DNA of 64,000 nucleotides from Neurospora crassa OR74A (taxonomy: Eukaryota; Ascomycota; Sordariomycetes; Sordariales; Sordariaceae). Made by a program: the position numbers and the translations under genes. The stretch covers positions 2,976,001 through 3,040,000 of the forward strand of contig NC_026501.1 of assembly GCF_000182925.2 (NCBI RefSeq), written 5' to 3'. The notes under the pieces are model-generated. The model was not told the origin of the DNA, made no database searches, and was given only the letters and a program-made list of their open reading frames with translations. This document shows, piece by piece, positions 33,085 to 46,091 of the stretch (the first letter of the stretch is position 1; each line of letters opens with the position of its first letter).

Positions 33085-34511
33085 TGTTTATATATATGTG
33101 TACGTCTGTGTATGCGTGTATCCTTGTCTGTGGTGTATGTAACGTATACTCCGGTTTGTTTGTTCTGTAGCGCTTTGTATGATAGTTGAGTGTCCTCTCA
33201 ATTTGGTAGGGATAATTATTCTTCCTTGTTCAGCGTTTCCAACGGAGCTGCCCGATGGTGCCTTGATGTGATTCCGACTCGTTTATCCAAGAGCAAGACA
33301 GACACGAACGAACGAGATTAGTCAAGCTTCGTCAATGCTATCCGTAAGGTCGAGTCTTCAGTTGCGCCAGCGCCAGTGCTAGTGGTCGGTCGTTCGGTAC
33401 TCGGTAGTACGCTATGAAAGTATAAATGATCCACAGAGGTAAACCCGCGTTTGAAACTGAGAGCAGGTCGACGAGAAACGAGGGAGCCCTTTGGGGAATA
33501 GACTTGCGTATCCTCGTTTGGAAATCGTGTCCGTGAAGTGGATGGTTCTCGCACCGCAGTTGCCGACTGTGGTGTCGTCGCTAAATCGGTATAGCTCTGT
33601 CCGTGTGTAAAGCGACTCTTGGTGCACGGTCCTCGATGATCGATCTGTAACGGGTGGGCGAACCGTGATCAATACCACTCAGTGTAGCTGGATCTCGTAA
33701 AAGAGCGTATCGTCGGTCGTGTAGGGCTCAGGTATTGTTTGTTGATGTCAAGGTGTCCAAAGTGCTGTGCCCACAGAGGTGCTGCTGCTGCTGCTGCTGC
33801 CACCGCAGTGCGGTTGATCGGGGTACCCCTGACGGGCCAGCTGCGCATCGGCGTTTCCGGCGGCTGCATCTACCGCTACGTGGCTCCGTAGATGCGGATC
33901 CCTAGTGGTTGAAACCCGTTTGGCGGCGTCACTACGGCGCGCTGAAACTCAAGAACCCTTTGTGTCGCTGAAGCCGAGGCTGAAGTGCCGTTATTCGTTT
34001 TCTGGGACGGCAATCCATATTACCCCAATGGAATGGACAAGACCACACAGACAGAAAGGCACCGACATAAACAATAGCAACGTTTTAAGCGCATGGTATC
34101 ATGGTTTGAATTGCCTAATAATCGTGTTGCGTTTGAAGCTCACCTGATCAAAACCTTCCACCCTAAGTCGATCGTAGACATTTGCAATGATATGTCCATA
34201 GAATCACAAAAAGATTTGTCATCGTCCACCTTTGAATCATATGTCCCTTAACCACATCATTCCTCGAGAAATCAACATCTCGTCCCCTAGACAAATTTCT
34301 GGTGTGACCGAGATTGCTATTGCTGCTCCCCTTCGTCTCGTGTTATCTTGTCCTTCGTGCTATCGTCAAAAAGAAAAACGCCCTATCCGTCAAGTCGAAA
34401 AGCCCTCCAATAAATCTCATCTAGATCCCCAAAATTCCGTACTTAGCGCCACATTAAAACAGAAGAGCCTTGACACCCATGCTCCTAGCTAGTTTCGTCT
34501 GAAAAATATCG
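33085..34511. other. Intergenic region upstream of PEX4
   Basis: Contains the PEX4 promoter and the 3' flank of the next minus-strand gene. A short GCT repeat is at 33779-33801. No coding region supported. Confidence 0.4.
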
Positions 34512-37364
34512 TTAAGCCTCGCAATTTTCCTTTGATTTCCAGAACTGTACAAACCGGCCGAGCCGCTTGGTCTTGCTGGGTTTGACCTTCTTCTCTGATC
34601 CGTCATCAGTCGCCGTAACCTCCATCGAGAGCTTGCTGCGCTCACCATGCGAGCTGCTAACAAGACGGCTAAGGCTAGCAAGACTCGATCGCCTTCGACC
34701 AAAGGCAGAGGCACTGAACGAGGCAGGCCTAGGCAGCGTGTTGGAGGATAGCTGCCTAGCCTGAGGGTTTTGCGCAAAGAAGCTCTCACGAGTCATTGAC
34801 GAGTCGCCGCTGGTCAATGATGGGACATCATCCACCGAGATCCGTACCTCTGGTCCGGGTTCGCCCATAAGCAGTGACTGGAAATTGTCCTCAGTGATGG
34901 ATGAAGGTGCCGTCGAAATGCGATGGGCGTCGTAGGATAAGGGAGACCTGGGAGACGGGAAGGCTGATGACGGGGTCATCGAGTGAGGACTGACTGGTGC
35001 GCATGACACAGCAGCAGGCAAGGTCAACGGACTGCAGTCAACTACAGCAAGGTCCTTGGGACGGAAGGTCTGCCTGGGCGAAGGAGTCGCAGAACCCGAG
35101 AAGCTATGTCTAGCCTGTAGCTCATTCTGGTATCCGCTGAAGCTAGGACGGGGAGAATCAGTGACGGATGTCTCATGTCGAAACGCATCCTGAGACCGCC
35201 TGCCCAGAGACCCTGTATGGATTGAAGACTTCACGGAGGCGTTGCCATCCTCGTCGGTTTCTACTCCTGGAGGTACAGCAACAGATTCGGTTGCCGTTTC
35301 CCGTTGTTCATCAGCAGTGGACTTCGCGACATCCTTATCCTTCGCAGAAGCTTTCGACTCCTCAAAAGTATCGGCCAGGGACGTCTCCATAACAGGGGTT
35401 GACTGTCCAGTAGATTTGGGCGACTCATCCTCGTCTTCCTCTTCGTCCTCCTCAAAGACATCAGCCATGGTCGAGCTGCTCCCGAACCGAGGGAAGCCGA
35501 AACGACCACCTTCGAAAGGTACCAATTCGGGTGCACTCTCAGCCCGTCTGTGATAATGCATTCCAGGGCCAGTAAAGCCCCTCAAACCCGCAGCGCTGTG
35601 CAATTGTTTTTTTACAGTACCTCCCGCTCTCTGGGCCGCCTCCCACTCTGGGTTGCGAGGGAGGGGCGTATTGAACGGTCCCAATGCTGCGTCCAAATCA
35701 ATCATTTGATATGACGTCTCTTCGTCAGGAAGGGATGCAGGCTTGTATGAATCCCAGTCCTTCGCAGTGGGGTCGATTGATTCCGTCACCAGAACTGTAG
35801 GCATAACTGCCTCCGGTTCAAAGAGCACGTCAACAGCTGATTCATTCACACTATAGGAACGCCGAGAAGTAGACGTAGGGGTTCGCTTCAATCCCTTGCC
35901 GTGTCGCGATTTTTTGCTTTGCTTCCGAGACAAAATGGACCCGGCCCACGTCTTGACCTTCTTCTTTTTCTTGCTTCTCTTCTTCGTGAGTGGCTTCATC
36001 TCCGCCAGCTCTTCAGGAAATCCCTGGGGCGAATGACCGGGAAAGCGCTGCGGAGTGGCCTTTACTGATGTCGACAGCTTGGGCGATTCCGAAGGCCTAG
36101 TAGGAGATGAAGCTGAGGAGCTATCCTTGCCGAAGAAAGACCACTTTTTGGAGGACTTGATAGGGCTGGGAGTCGCCGACGTATATGCTGAAGGCGGCGA
36201 AATCGAACCTAGAAGGGGAATGGAACCACGGCGTCTCGGTGAAACTATCTCCTGGGCCTGCTCCTGGCCTGTCTCGGTCCGTTCAAGAACGGCTCCAGCA
36301 GTACTTGGTCGGTCATTGAGCTCGGGCGACGAATTAAATGCCATGGTGTTCAAGCCCAGCTCCACGTTTGTGATGGAGATGACGGACGAAATACTACCCG
36401 AAACGGAATGGCCAGGACGAGCGGTAACCGTGCTGGAGGTGTCGCTAGAAACAAGTGAAACAGGTCTCGGAATGTATTCGAGAGTATCAGAGAAACCAAC
36501 CCTTGTACGGACGGCTGGCTTCGGGGATTCCTGGGCTTCCGTGAGTGCTACCGGCTCCTGGGCGGGTGGTGTCGATACCTCTGGGGCAACTGATTCCGGA
36601 ACCTCGGAAACAGCCATGGTTGTTGTTGTCGTCTCAGGCTGCGATTTCTCATCACTGACCAGTGAGAGTTCCTTGGGAGGATCAACAGGCGCTAGGTTAG
36701 CCGGGGGACTGTCCTTCTTGACTTCTCTGGCGGTAGGAGGGATAATGATAGAAGACAAGTCGTGGCTTGAAATTGCGGCAGATCTCCGGTGAGCATGACC
36801 CCTGCGACCAGCAGGCTTCTTTGGTTGCAGCAAGGGGGAAGCCAAGCCATTTTCTGACTTGGTCGGACTAGAACCCAAGTTGACCGTGATTGAATCTCCG
36901 CCACGGATGCTGCCTCCAACAAATTCGCTGCCTCCCCTTCGATGACCATGACCACCGGGCCGGATTGGAATTGCCATTGGCGAAGAAGGAGCCGATGGAG
37001 GAAGAGTAGGGCTGAGAAACGAGCTCTCGGTGAGCGCTGCTGGAGGTAAGGGGTTGCCTGGGTTGAATGAAAAGGCGGGGAGGGCCGGAAGCGCAGGTGA
37101 TCTGGATACGGGCTTCTCGGTGTCAGCACCAAGAGAGAAGCTCGGAAGCTGTGGCTCGATAGCGGAGTGTGGCCGTCTTCCAGTAGCGCGGGTGTACGAT
37201 GAGGGCGCCGAAGAAGTCGGTTTGGCAGGAAAGACAAAGGGTGGATTAGGCAGCGGAATGGAAGATCGAGGAGTCTTGTTGGTCATGTCGGAAGCGGTAG
37301 CTGAATGATCAAAAGGATTGATGGTCGATCCAACCATCACTTCGGGACCCATCATGGCCGCCAT
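34512..37364 (-). CDS. Large Ser/Pro-rich, mostly disordered fungal protein
   Basis: Single-exon gene of 950 residues starting MAAMMGPEVMVG; upstream of this ATG the frame stays open only without another ATG. Ser, Pro and Thr dominate and there is no folded domain or membrane segment. Recognisable blocks are a FVFPAKP motif near the start, GHRRGGSEFVGG and GRRGHAHRRSAAISSHDL, a Lys/Arg cluster TKKRSKKKKKVKTW followed by RKQSKKSRHGK (possible nuclear signal), an acidic DVFEEDEEEDEDE stretch, many RR.S sites like those of basophilic kinases, and a C-terminal KTKRLGRFVQFWKSKE. I recall similar Aspergillus proteins labelled 'cell wall proline rich protein', but nothing in the sequence (no signal peptide) shows wall localisation. 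Function unknown. Confidence 0.85.
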   Translation of the reverse strand: MAAMMGPEVMVGSTINPFDHSATASDMTNKTPRSSIPLPNPPFVFPAKPTSSAPSSYTRATGRRPHSAIEPQLPSFSLGADTEKPVSRSPALPALPAFSFNPGNPLPPAALTESSFLSPTLPPSAPSSPMAIPIRPGGHGHRRGGSEFVGGSIRGGDSITVNLGSSPTKSENGLASPLLQPKKPAGRRGHAHRRSAAISSHDLSSIIIPPTAREVKKDSPPANLAPVDPPKELSLVSDEKSQPETTTTTMAVSEVPESVAPEVSTPPAQEPVALTEAQESPKPAVRTRVGFSDTLEYIPRPVSLVSSDTSSTVTARPGHSVSGSISSVISITNVELGLNTMAFNSSPELNDRPSTAGAVLERTETGQEQAQEIVSPRRRGSIPLLGSISPPSAYTSATPSPIKSSKKWSFFGKDSSSASSPTRPSESPKLSTSVKATPQRFPGHSPQGFPEELAEMKPLTKKRSKKKKKVKTWAGSILSRKQSKKSRHGKGLKRTPTSTSRRSYSVNESAVDVLFEPEAVMPTVLVTESIDPTAKDWDSYKPASLPDEETSYQMIDLDAALGPFNTPLPRNPEWEAAQRAGGTVKKQLHSAAGLRGFTGPGMHYHRRAESAPELVPFEGGRFGFPRFGSSSTMADVFEEDEEEDEDESPKSTGQSTPVMETSLADTFEESKASAKDKDVAKSTADEQRETATESVAVPPGVETDEDGNASVKSSIHTGSLGRRSQDAFRHETSVTDSPRPSFSGYQNELQARHSFSGSATPSPRQTFRPKDLAVVDCSPLTLPAAVSCAPVSPHSMTPSSAFPSPRSPLSYDAHRISTAPSSITEDNFQSLLMGEPGPEVRISVDDVPSLTSGDSSMTRESFFAQNPQARQLSSNTLPRPASFSASAFGRRRSSLASLSRLVSSSHGERSKLSMEVTATDDGSEKKVKPSKTKRLGRFVQFWKSKENCEA

Positions 37365-39300
37365 GTCGTTTTTTTTCCCAAGCCGCACCGCGGCACCACA
37401 AACAACGACACTTAGTTGAAGGTAAGCGACATTAATTGCCGGATGGAACGGGATTCGCTAGCACGTCGACGCAATAGCGGTTGGCGATGGCGAGAGGGGT
37501 GGTGATGTCGGGAAGGTCGTGACGATTAAAGGATTACAAGGCGATGGATTGCGGATCTGAGACTAGAGAGTCGGCAATGTCAGCGACAAGGGAGGTGTAA
37601 TACAGCTGATTGCCATATGCCTAGAGATGACTGCGGATTGGACAATTGACCGCTGGACAAATAAAATGCGATTCATAGAGAAGTCATGAAAGCCGTCATG
37701 ACGCAGACTGAATCGCATAAGGCGGAAACGTACCAATGGTCAAGTCAGATCAGAGACGGACGAGCAACCAAGGACTAGAAGAAAAAACTGAAGGCAGGGC
37801 AACAAAGAATTAGAGTGTTTCGTTGCGAAGCAGAAGTGACACTGGCGACGACAACTTGAAAGTTTTGGTTAAAGGAGTGGACGGTCAAGCCAGCGCAAAT
37901 CGGTCAAGATCTGCCGCTGAAATTGAACCAAGAGGAAGGGTGTGGTGTCGACGACAAGTGACGACGGTGAAATGGTGAAGAGGGAGAATGAATGGTGAGG
38001 TTGAAAGAGTGAGGAAATGGAAAGGTGAAGATGCAGTGGGAGCGGCCGGTCTATGGACGGCAGGGTGAGCGGAACGAACACAACCTGGAACAGAAAAACC
38101 ACAAAGTGGAGCCTCCAAAGGCACATCAGCCAACGGGAGGCGCGCATCTGCGCCTCCAGGTCCTGGCCGCTGTTGGTTGCTCAGCGTGTCCTCCAGCGTG
38201 GGTGCCGTCACTCCAGTGCGCCTGCAACTCCCCAGAACTATGAACTTGGAAGACAAGGGAACTGGAAGGTGTGGACGGCAGCCGCACTGTGCTGCAATGG
38301 AGCCCGAGTGCAGTTGTGGCTCGGGTGTGGGTTCCTCCCCTGGCCATGGCGTGCCAATGCGGTGCCAGTTTGCCAGTGTGTCTTGTCCACTGCGCATCCA
38401 CTCCTGCACAACTTACCAAAACCAGCATAAACCAGGGGTAATGGGATTCGCGGTGGGTTGCCAAGTGGGTTTGCAGCAGGCTAGCAGCCAGTCAGGCCCG
38501 CGCTACGACGCCCATCGGTATCCGCAAACGGGGGACGTCTTTGGATTATGGAAAGATGGGCGGGTGCGCTGGTTTCCATCTTTCTAGAAGGAGAATGAGA
38601 AGAACTGAAGACGAAATTCGAGTGATGAGCGATCGACTGTTTGAAGGTCGAATCTCCAATGCCAGCTCTCCCAGCTAAAGAGATTGCCGCATCGCAAACA
38701 TCATCACTTCCCAGGTACGGTAAGGTAGCATGACCCTTGCGAGCTTACATTGTCTACCTCTACACACTCCTCCTGCCTGGAGTAGGTAGTTAGTGTAGTC
38801 CAGCCTCGTTCAGAGTGGCGTGTACAGATATGCTACGGTGGACAACGTTTGAGTAGGAGGAGTCTCTCTATGCGCGGTCGTTGATGCTGGTACGGAGTAC
38901 GGACGGGAGCTGGGAGCTGGGACCCGCATCAAAGACGAGAAGGGAACATCCATATCGCCAGAGATCAAGACGCGGAAAGGGGAAATTGACATTGGGAGGC
39001 ACATCCTCCACCGCCTTTTCTGAGAAACAAGATGCAACAGACATTGTACACCAGCGCACGCATAGCAGGAGTCCGTGAATGCGTTGCGTTGGAGCATCTG
39101 AAAGGCACGGCAGCACGACAGCATCTCACACGCATGTCATGTGGTCTATAATCACGAACCTGTATCCAGAGCAGCAGGGAAATAAGGTTAGGAGCAGGTC
39201 CGACATGGTCACGGGAGTAACAGAATAGGTAGTTGACGGATTTCATCATATCAACTTCCTCATAAGGTTCTGCTCCGGCATTGAATTCCGTCCCGGTGCC

Positions 39301-39370
39301 CAAGACCGACACCAAGGCCAAGACCAAGACCAAGCAGCAAGCAGCAAGTAGCAAGCAGCAAGCAGCAAGC
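39301..39370. repeat. Imperfect AAGACC / AGCAAGC tandem repeat
   Basis: CAAGACC-type units grade into AGCAAGCAGCAAG units. No open frame of interest spans it. Confidence 0.8.
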
Positions 39371-41722
39371 CATGGCACAACGGCATTTTATATTCCAAAT
39401 TCGAGGATTCTGCAGACGTCAGACTCCATATCGCCCTCATGTTGCCTGCTAATTTGGGAGAGGAACTTCAAAGTGATGGCGAGCAACAAGGTTCTCCAGG
39501 CTTTTTGAGAGTTTGGCTGCCAGTTGCACAGCGTCCTGGGCGAACGCCTTCCCACTGTCAGCAGAGAGATACCTACTGCGTACACTACCATCGCATAGCC
39601 GAGAACCCGGTCCAAAACTCATGTTGAGCTTCCACCCATGTTTGCGTCCCGTATACGTCGCTTCACACGAACGGTACCCAAGGTTTCCTCCAATGCAAGT
39701 AGCACCGCAGGTAGCGTGGGGAAATATAACATCCTAAATCTCATCAGCATCCCCCTTGTCCACTTCCTCTGCACTACATTGATAGAATCCATCTTGTTTT
39801 TTTCGGCCACGGTTCCACGTTCATTTCGCTATTCCTCTCCGTAAACCCACCACTGCCCGTGGCAGGCAAATCGTCCATGGTCGGTCCAGTAGTGTACACC
39901 GAAAATCGCCAGCCTGCCAAGTAAACGGGGTTTGTACATGCATACAGCAGGTAGTATTTATGTACAATAGAATACGAAAGATATCCTGGCACTTACCAGG
40001 CACGCGCCAGCCCACGCCTCTCTTGCCCTGCGTGTTAGGTATCCCTTTATCAATTAAAACGGCCCTCGTTGATGCTGTTCATCTCAACTTCAACCCTACC
40101 ATCCCTACAGCGATGAGGTTACATCGTTGTTGCGCATGTCCCTGGGATGGCGCGGATGTTCAAGTTCTTTCACCCCTTGGCTTTCTCTGGCTTGCCCTGT
40201 CTTTTTGCTACCTACCCGCTGAGACTGGAATTGCGCCGATGAAGCATTCAAAGGGTATAAAACCTCGGGACGTACCAAGTCGTAGCACCTGGTAAATCGA
40301 AGTGTGTGGAGGATTATCCCCCTCCCCGTCGTCTGCTGAAGACAGTATCCGGCTGATGCTTGGCGGTGTTCACGGCATGACGAGATTCATTCTTCTGACA
40401 TCGAAGTTGAACACTATATGCCGATTGACTTTACCCAGCGAGCCAGCATCCCCGATACTGGAGAAAAGTATGGGGTATGTATGGGGTTACGGGGTACAGG
40501 ACCGGGAATTTCAGGGCGGTGAGAAAAGGGAGGTGATACTTCAAAACATGCATATGGGTGTGCCAGACTGGGAAAAGTCTCGTGTGGTCTCCTCGCTAGC
40601 AGTATTTTGTACTGATCCGGGGCTTATTGCAGGTTTTCTGCACGAAAAAAGAAAAAGAAGAAGAGAAAAAAAAAGCTTAAAGAAAAAAAGCCGGCCGGTT
40701 GGCTTCTTGTCTACTTTTGACCGCGGTGTTAAGATTCTTAGTTCTGTTTGCTAATCTCAGCGATCATACCTGCTCCTCCTCGCAAGCCACATATTGGTCG
40801 TTGGTCTTTAAGGTGTGGCAGCGGCGTAGTGTATACCTCTATCATGTGGAACGTGTGTGTGTGTATCTGGTTCCGTTATCGATTCTTCGTTCGCTTGTCT
40901 CGAGGAGGCAAGAAAAGGAAACCAAGTCCCATACACCACACAGATACACCGCACACACACACGTATATGTACCATGCATTGCATACCCAAACGCATATCT
41001 GCAGAAGTGAAGTTATATCGGAGCGCCACTATATACCTACCTACCAATTGGGGTCATAAATCCATTATTAGAGAAAAACTTCTAGCGATATCATAAACCT
41101 TGAGAAACGTAAAATGTAGAAATACAGAGACCTGTCGGGGCTGCTGACTTTTGACTTCAATCCAGTTCCATCCATATACACGCTATTAATCTCGTGTCGA
41201 AGGACACTCAAAGCCGTCTCCCTCCATTCAGTGGGAATTTGTCATATATAAATGAAGGTTGATGGTTGAAGTGCTGCTATCGGGTTGACGAGATCGAGTC
41301 CCTGAATCTTGCAGCACCAAGCAGCAGCCCGGGGTAGGTGCTATCGAAGTCCCAATAACTTGCCCTACAATCCCCTTTTTTTTTACGGAAGTGTACCTCT
41401 ACACACCTTGCTCTTTTCTCCTCAAGACAAGTCCCGGCCCTTGGCCAAACGTGCGCTACAACCCAGGACGCACTATTCCATCCAAAAAGCCTCCTTTTGG
41501 GCCAGCTGAGTCGCGAGAAGAGATGACAGGAATATTTGTGTTAATCATATAAAAGCTCTTTTTTGGTTAAAATAAATAGTAAGAAAAAGAGTACGGAAAG
41601 TCGGATGCCCCCGGGCCTGACGGGAGGTCTTGGGTGACATACCGAACTAAAAGCTTGCCTCAAGCCGAGTAGTACCTAGCGTAGGGCGGGAGATTTTGGG
41701 GCCTGGCCTCTCCCCCAGCACC

Positions 41723-41766
41723 CACAGGCACAGGCACCCGACAGGCACAGGCACAGGGAGGCACAG
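41723..41766. repeat. Imperfect (CAGGCA)n repeat
   Basis: About seven CAGGCA/CAGGGA units in a row in intergenic DNA. Confidence 0.8.
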
Positions 41767-42821
41767 GTCGGCAGGGCATCTTGCCAGGTCCGGGCCCTAC
41801 CCGGCGTATTGTACCATGCCATCATTCCCTTGCCATGCAAGCACTGGCGCTAAACACACCCGCATTGTGTTTCTCGTCAACAATCCACCGACCACTCTGA
41901 GCTCGAAGCGCCCACCACACTTTCATGTTTAACGCAAAGTGCACGGACAACTGTGCATGACGCTACAGAGACCCTGAAGCCAATGAGTGACGAGACGCAA
42001 GGCACTACCGTAGGGTGAGCAGGGGAAGCGACTGAAACCAGCCAACGGGTTCTCTGAGTGAGAGGGGAAGACAATACCGTAAAGGTACACTAGTGGAAAA
42101 AGTGACATCGTGTTGCGTGGAACGGCTTTTCCCCTCCCTTTGTTAGGCTTACGACGGTGGTCCAGACTCTCCAGACTCTCTTATTAGAGGCGTGAGAGGC
42201 AAGGTTCTCCACGTTTTTTGTTTTCATTTCGAGATAAGGGCAAGCATTCCTGGCGGCGTCGTGATCATTCTGTCGTGAAGCGCCCAGTCTGTGCAGTAAA
42301 CGACTATGATGGTTCAGTGGTCTGAGTGGACAGTCTCGCTGCTCGATAATTGATAAAAGCCGCTAGCGCGCGTACATAGGTACTTCATACATACACGTAC
42401 TATGTATGTACTGCGTAGTGTATAGTGTGTACTAGAGGTATTGTAGAGCATAGCAACGCTGATGCTACCCCATACTTGTACACTACTGCAGGAAGGCAAC
42501 ATCGGCTGATTGATTTGATGGGTCACGGATCGATCTTCGTCCGCCGTGCCTTTCTGCGCGCGCGGGGGTCCCATTTGTCTTTTGCTCCTCTTGTCATGAA
42601 CTAAACCAGCGGGCCCATCTCGCTCGATCTCGCCATCGTCGTCTCCAAGCCAGTCATTCATCCATCGATCCAGGAACCCCTACTCGGGCAGAGTTCGACA
42701 TAGGATTGAAAGAGGGACCACGATACAGAGTGTGTATCCTTCGCCTCGGCCCTTTCGGGCGTACTATGTACCGCCACCACCTACTATGTACACACAACAC
42801 CGCAGTGGACAGGATCCCGAG

Positions 42822-43100
42822 GGTGGTGTGAAAACAAGCCCGGACACGCTTATCTCTTTGGCCGATCAAATTTATCCTTTTAGCGCGCCCCATAAAAATC
42901 AGGCGACTACTCCTGAGGTACTGGCAAAAGGGTCTTATCGCACAGGAAGTGAGGTAGAGAAAGGTAGCTGATATGGAAATTGTTACTGAACTGCATGTCC
43001 TATTGGATAAACCCCTGTCGGCGCTAAAAGGATAAATTTGATCGGCGAAAGAGATACCAAACCAGACTTAGCGAGTGGCCGTACCTTTTTTCACACCACC
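42822..43100. mobile_element. Short non-coding inverted-repeat element (MITE-like)
   Basis: The ends are perfect 13-bp inverted repeats, GGTGGTGTGAAAA (42822-42834) and its complement (43088-43100). Inside each arm is a 36-bp block (42851-42886 and 43021-43056) that is inverted with a single mismatch; it includes GCCGATCAAATTTATCC on the left. The spacers between end and block differ (16 against 31 nt). The central loop is about 134 bp with no open frame. This is what a non-autonomous DNA transposon (MITE) looks like, but no target-site duplication is obvious and the family is unknown to me. Confidence 0.6.
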
Positions 43101-46091
43101 TGCCACTTTACCATTACAGCACACGTCTGCCAACGGCTGTTACGCAAGTACTAATATCCGGCACTTTAGTCAATTGCACGGGCTGAGAGAGATTTCGTGT
43201 TAGACACCAACCAGATTGCCTTGGCACTGCAATCGCATAGACGGGACGCCTGATCGATTCGTTAAAGGCATCATCAACAACATAAGTTGAGAACCGGAAA
43301 GGGGTGAACGATGGTCTCCACAACACTCCAAAGGCTTCAGAGGGAGAAAGGAAAGAAAATGCTTTTTGCGTCCCACTCACCAGCCAAAGACCATTCATGT
43401 TGAGGCGTTCCAAGCAAGTTTGAGCAAAAGAGAAGAAATCAAGGGTCCTTTTCACCCCTTGGTACACGTGTGATATGCGCACTAGAAGGAATGCAGACGA
43501 TGCGGGAAAAGTACAAAGAGTTTGGCTGGGAGAAGAAGTCTAGGTCCCTCCCGATCCCAGGTTTCAAAACACGGCCCGACCGGCTCATAATCATCGACCT
43601 GTGTTCCCCCCACGGGCATGCGGGAGAAACTGTGATGTGCTTGCATTACGACGCTGCCTTAAGCGAACCGAGGAGTGTAAAAGAGAGGATGGACAAACGC
43701 GGAGGCGAAAGCACTGTATCGAGGGAGGGAGGGCAGCGACTGGTTCACAACTCGCAGGATACAGCCAGTAGGGCTCGTAGAACCCAGCATTCGGTGTGGT
43801 GCAGTTCCTGTAATGTTGATCAATCTGGATAGTTCGTCTGGAGTTTGGTTCTCCAGATGCCTTGGTAGTGGTCTACTATGTAACTCTCCAGGCGTAGAAC
43901 ATCCCAGGCTTTTGAGCAGCAGGAAGGAGGGAGAACAAAGAAAAGCATGGGAGCCCTTCCTGATCCTTGTTCCCTGGTTCGCAGTCCCAAACAAGATCAA
44001 CCCGCGATAACAAAAGTTATGTTTCAAAAGACTTTAACCATGCTTTCCCTCCCTCAATATCACTATGTCCCTTCAATATTCGTATCATCAGGTTTAACAG
44101 TGGGTGTCAATCCATGGGTTGGGTCAGTACACTAAGTACACTACATACACGAACACGAACCAAACAAAGCCCTACGTCGTGTATAAAGGTCATCTAGCTT
44201 TCCATGGAAGGAAACTCTACGCGATCCCGCACTGATACCCGAATCTCGCATCCCACGCATCGTCGCTCGGTTCTGCTTCGGCAGTGGCGGTCGTAACCAA
44301 AAGATTGCACATTGGTAGCATCTCTACGCTACTAAATGCACATGGCCTCATCGTGCGTATCCATACGAGGTTTGTGAGAGCTGCGTCTTCTCGTTTTCGA
44401 GGATTCGTCGATCGAAACTAGTGTATGCCGTGCCTCTCTCCAGGACAAGGAGTAGCCCTGATCAAGGTTGCAAAAGAAATCAAAACAACAAAAGTGGGGG
44501 CCTCGAAGGCGTCCGTCGTTTGTCCTGTTTTATACGCGGAAATTGGCGCGATAGTGAGGAGGCCAGGGAAGAAGAGGACGCAAACCAACCAACTTCCCAG
44601 TACGATATAGCGACTCATTATAGGGAAAAAAAAAAAAGAAAAAAAGAATTCAACCTCTTCTCAAATCGACGGTGATGGGAGGATGGGTACTTCCGTGTGT
44701 TTCTTCGAGACTAAAAATATATCTCTGAGCCCATGCGCAAGGGACGATTCTAATCCTGACGAGTAGTATTGTGCAAGTAGAAGATGTCGTATCTGTATCT
44801 GGCAGATAATCGTCAACCACTGCAACTCCAACAGCGATGAAAAGCCGACCAAGCCGGCTTGCCCCTGAACAGTGCAAACACGAAATAATCGACGTCGTTT
44901 CATCAAGCGTAAAGGACGTCCTCGGAGCGAGCATGTCGATTGCGGCTGTGCCAAACTCCTTACATATATACCCTGGGTATAGCTGGTGTCAGGGCTTGTT
45001 TGGCTTTCATAAAATGTGCATAAAAGACACACCCAGGAAAGGTGATCCTCATCCCGCTCCGGCTACTATGTAAACCCCAATTCGAACGCTTCCATCCAGG
45101 GCGAAACGGGACTTTTGATCCTTGCCATCTCTTGGTTCTGATCTGAAACCATGAAACATTTCCCCGGATTTTACGGTCATTCAGCTCCCTCCCACCTCCT
45201 CACAGTATGTAGTTAGGCCATCTCTCTTCCTCCTATCGGATGCTCCAAATCTCAAGGCTGACAATGACGACATTCCCAATCTTGCTTAATCTCCCAATCA
45301 CCAGGGAAGATGAGATACTGGTTGGCTCATTCAAGATTCATTCGGTTTTCTGTTTGGTTGTTGGGATGTTGGGTCCACTCGCTTGATCCTTGCTCCTCTC
45401 TTTGCCTATTTCAGCCCTGTCCGCCGAAACTTAAACGCCCTTCTTCGCAGGGCAGGGCGCGGAGATGAGATGTGGGCATGGCGGTTGACTTGCCCTTGGC
45501 ACAACAAGAAAGTCTTAAAATGGAATAGGGTCAAAAAGCGGAGAGTTATTATCGATGCTCCGATCGATCTTCAGTGCTTCGCTTACACTACACGGGAGGG
45601 TGCGGATAATGTGGTGGAGGCCTCATTGCTTGGGTGAGACTATCGTCGGGTGAAAGTATCGCCCATTCTATGGAGACTGTACAGCTTTCAAGGTCAGATC
45701 AGATCCTTCGCCATGTTGTGGACATCGTTCTTCCTCATGTGTCGCAAGCAACGGAGTTTGATATTGGACATTACGCTTGATAGGGTTTATGTAGCTATTA
45801 GCAGGTGAAAAATGGACTTGAATTCGGTTAAGAAATGCAGCAGGGATGAGGTGTGTTCATTTTGAGCCGTCTCTCTATATGTACCATATATTTTTATGCC
45901 CCAAGGCAATCCTCCACTCTCAAGCGCCTATTCCTTCTATCATTGCTTCATATTCCAGAAGCGGATTGGACATGGCTAGCTTTATGTGTCGAGTGAGGCT
46001 GGCCATCTGCCCGGGGCGACGTGCGCAAAGAAACCTCCAATCGTCCTTTTTCACCGATTATGATCTTTGTATTCGATTTGCGTGTCGACAT

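Larger units (their letters stand above)
37365..46091. other. Gene-poor interval of 8.7 kb
   Basis: Starts with the promoter and leader of the disordered-protein gene. Holds simple repeats (39301-39370, 41723-41766), a purine-rich tract (40646-40690), poly-A near 44628-44645 and an inverted-repeat element (42822-43100), described separately. Open frames are short and unlike known proteins. I cannot support a gene on either strand. Confidence 0.5.
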
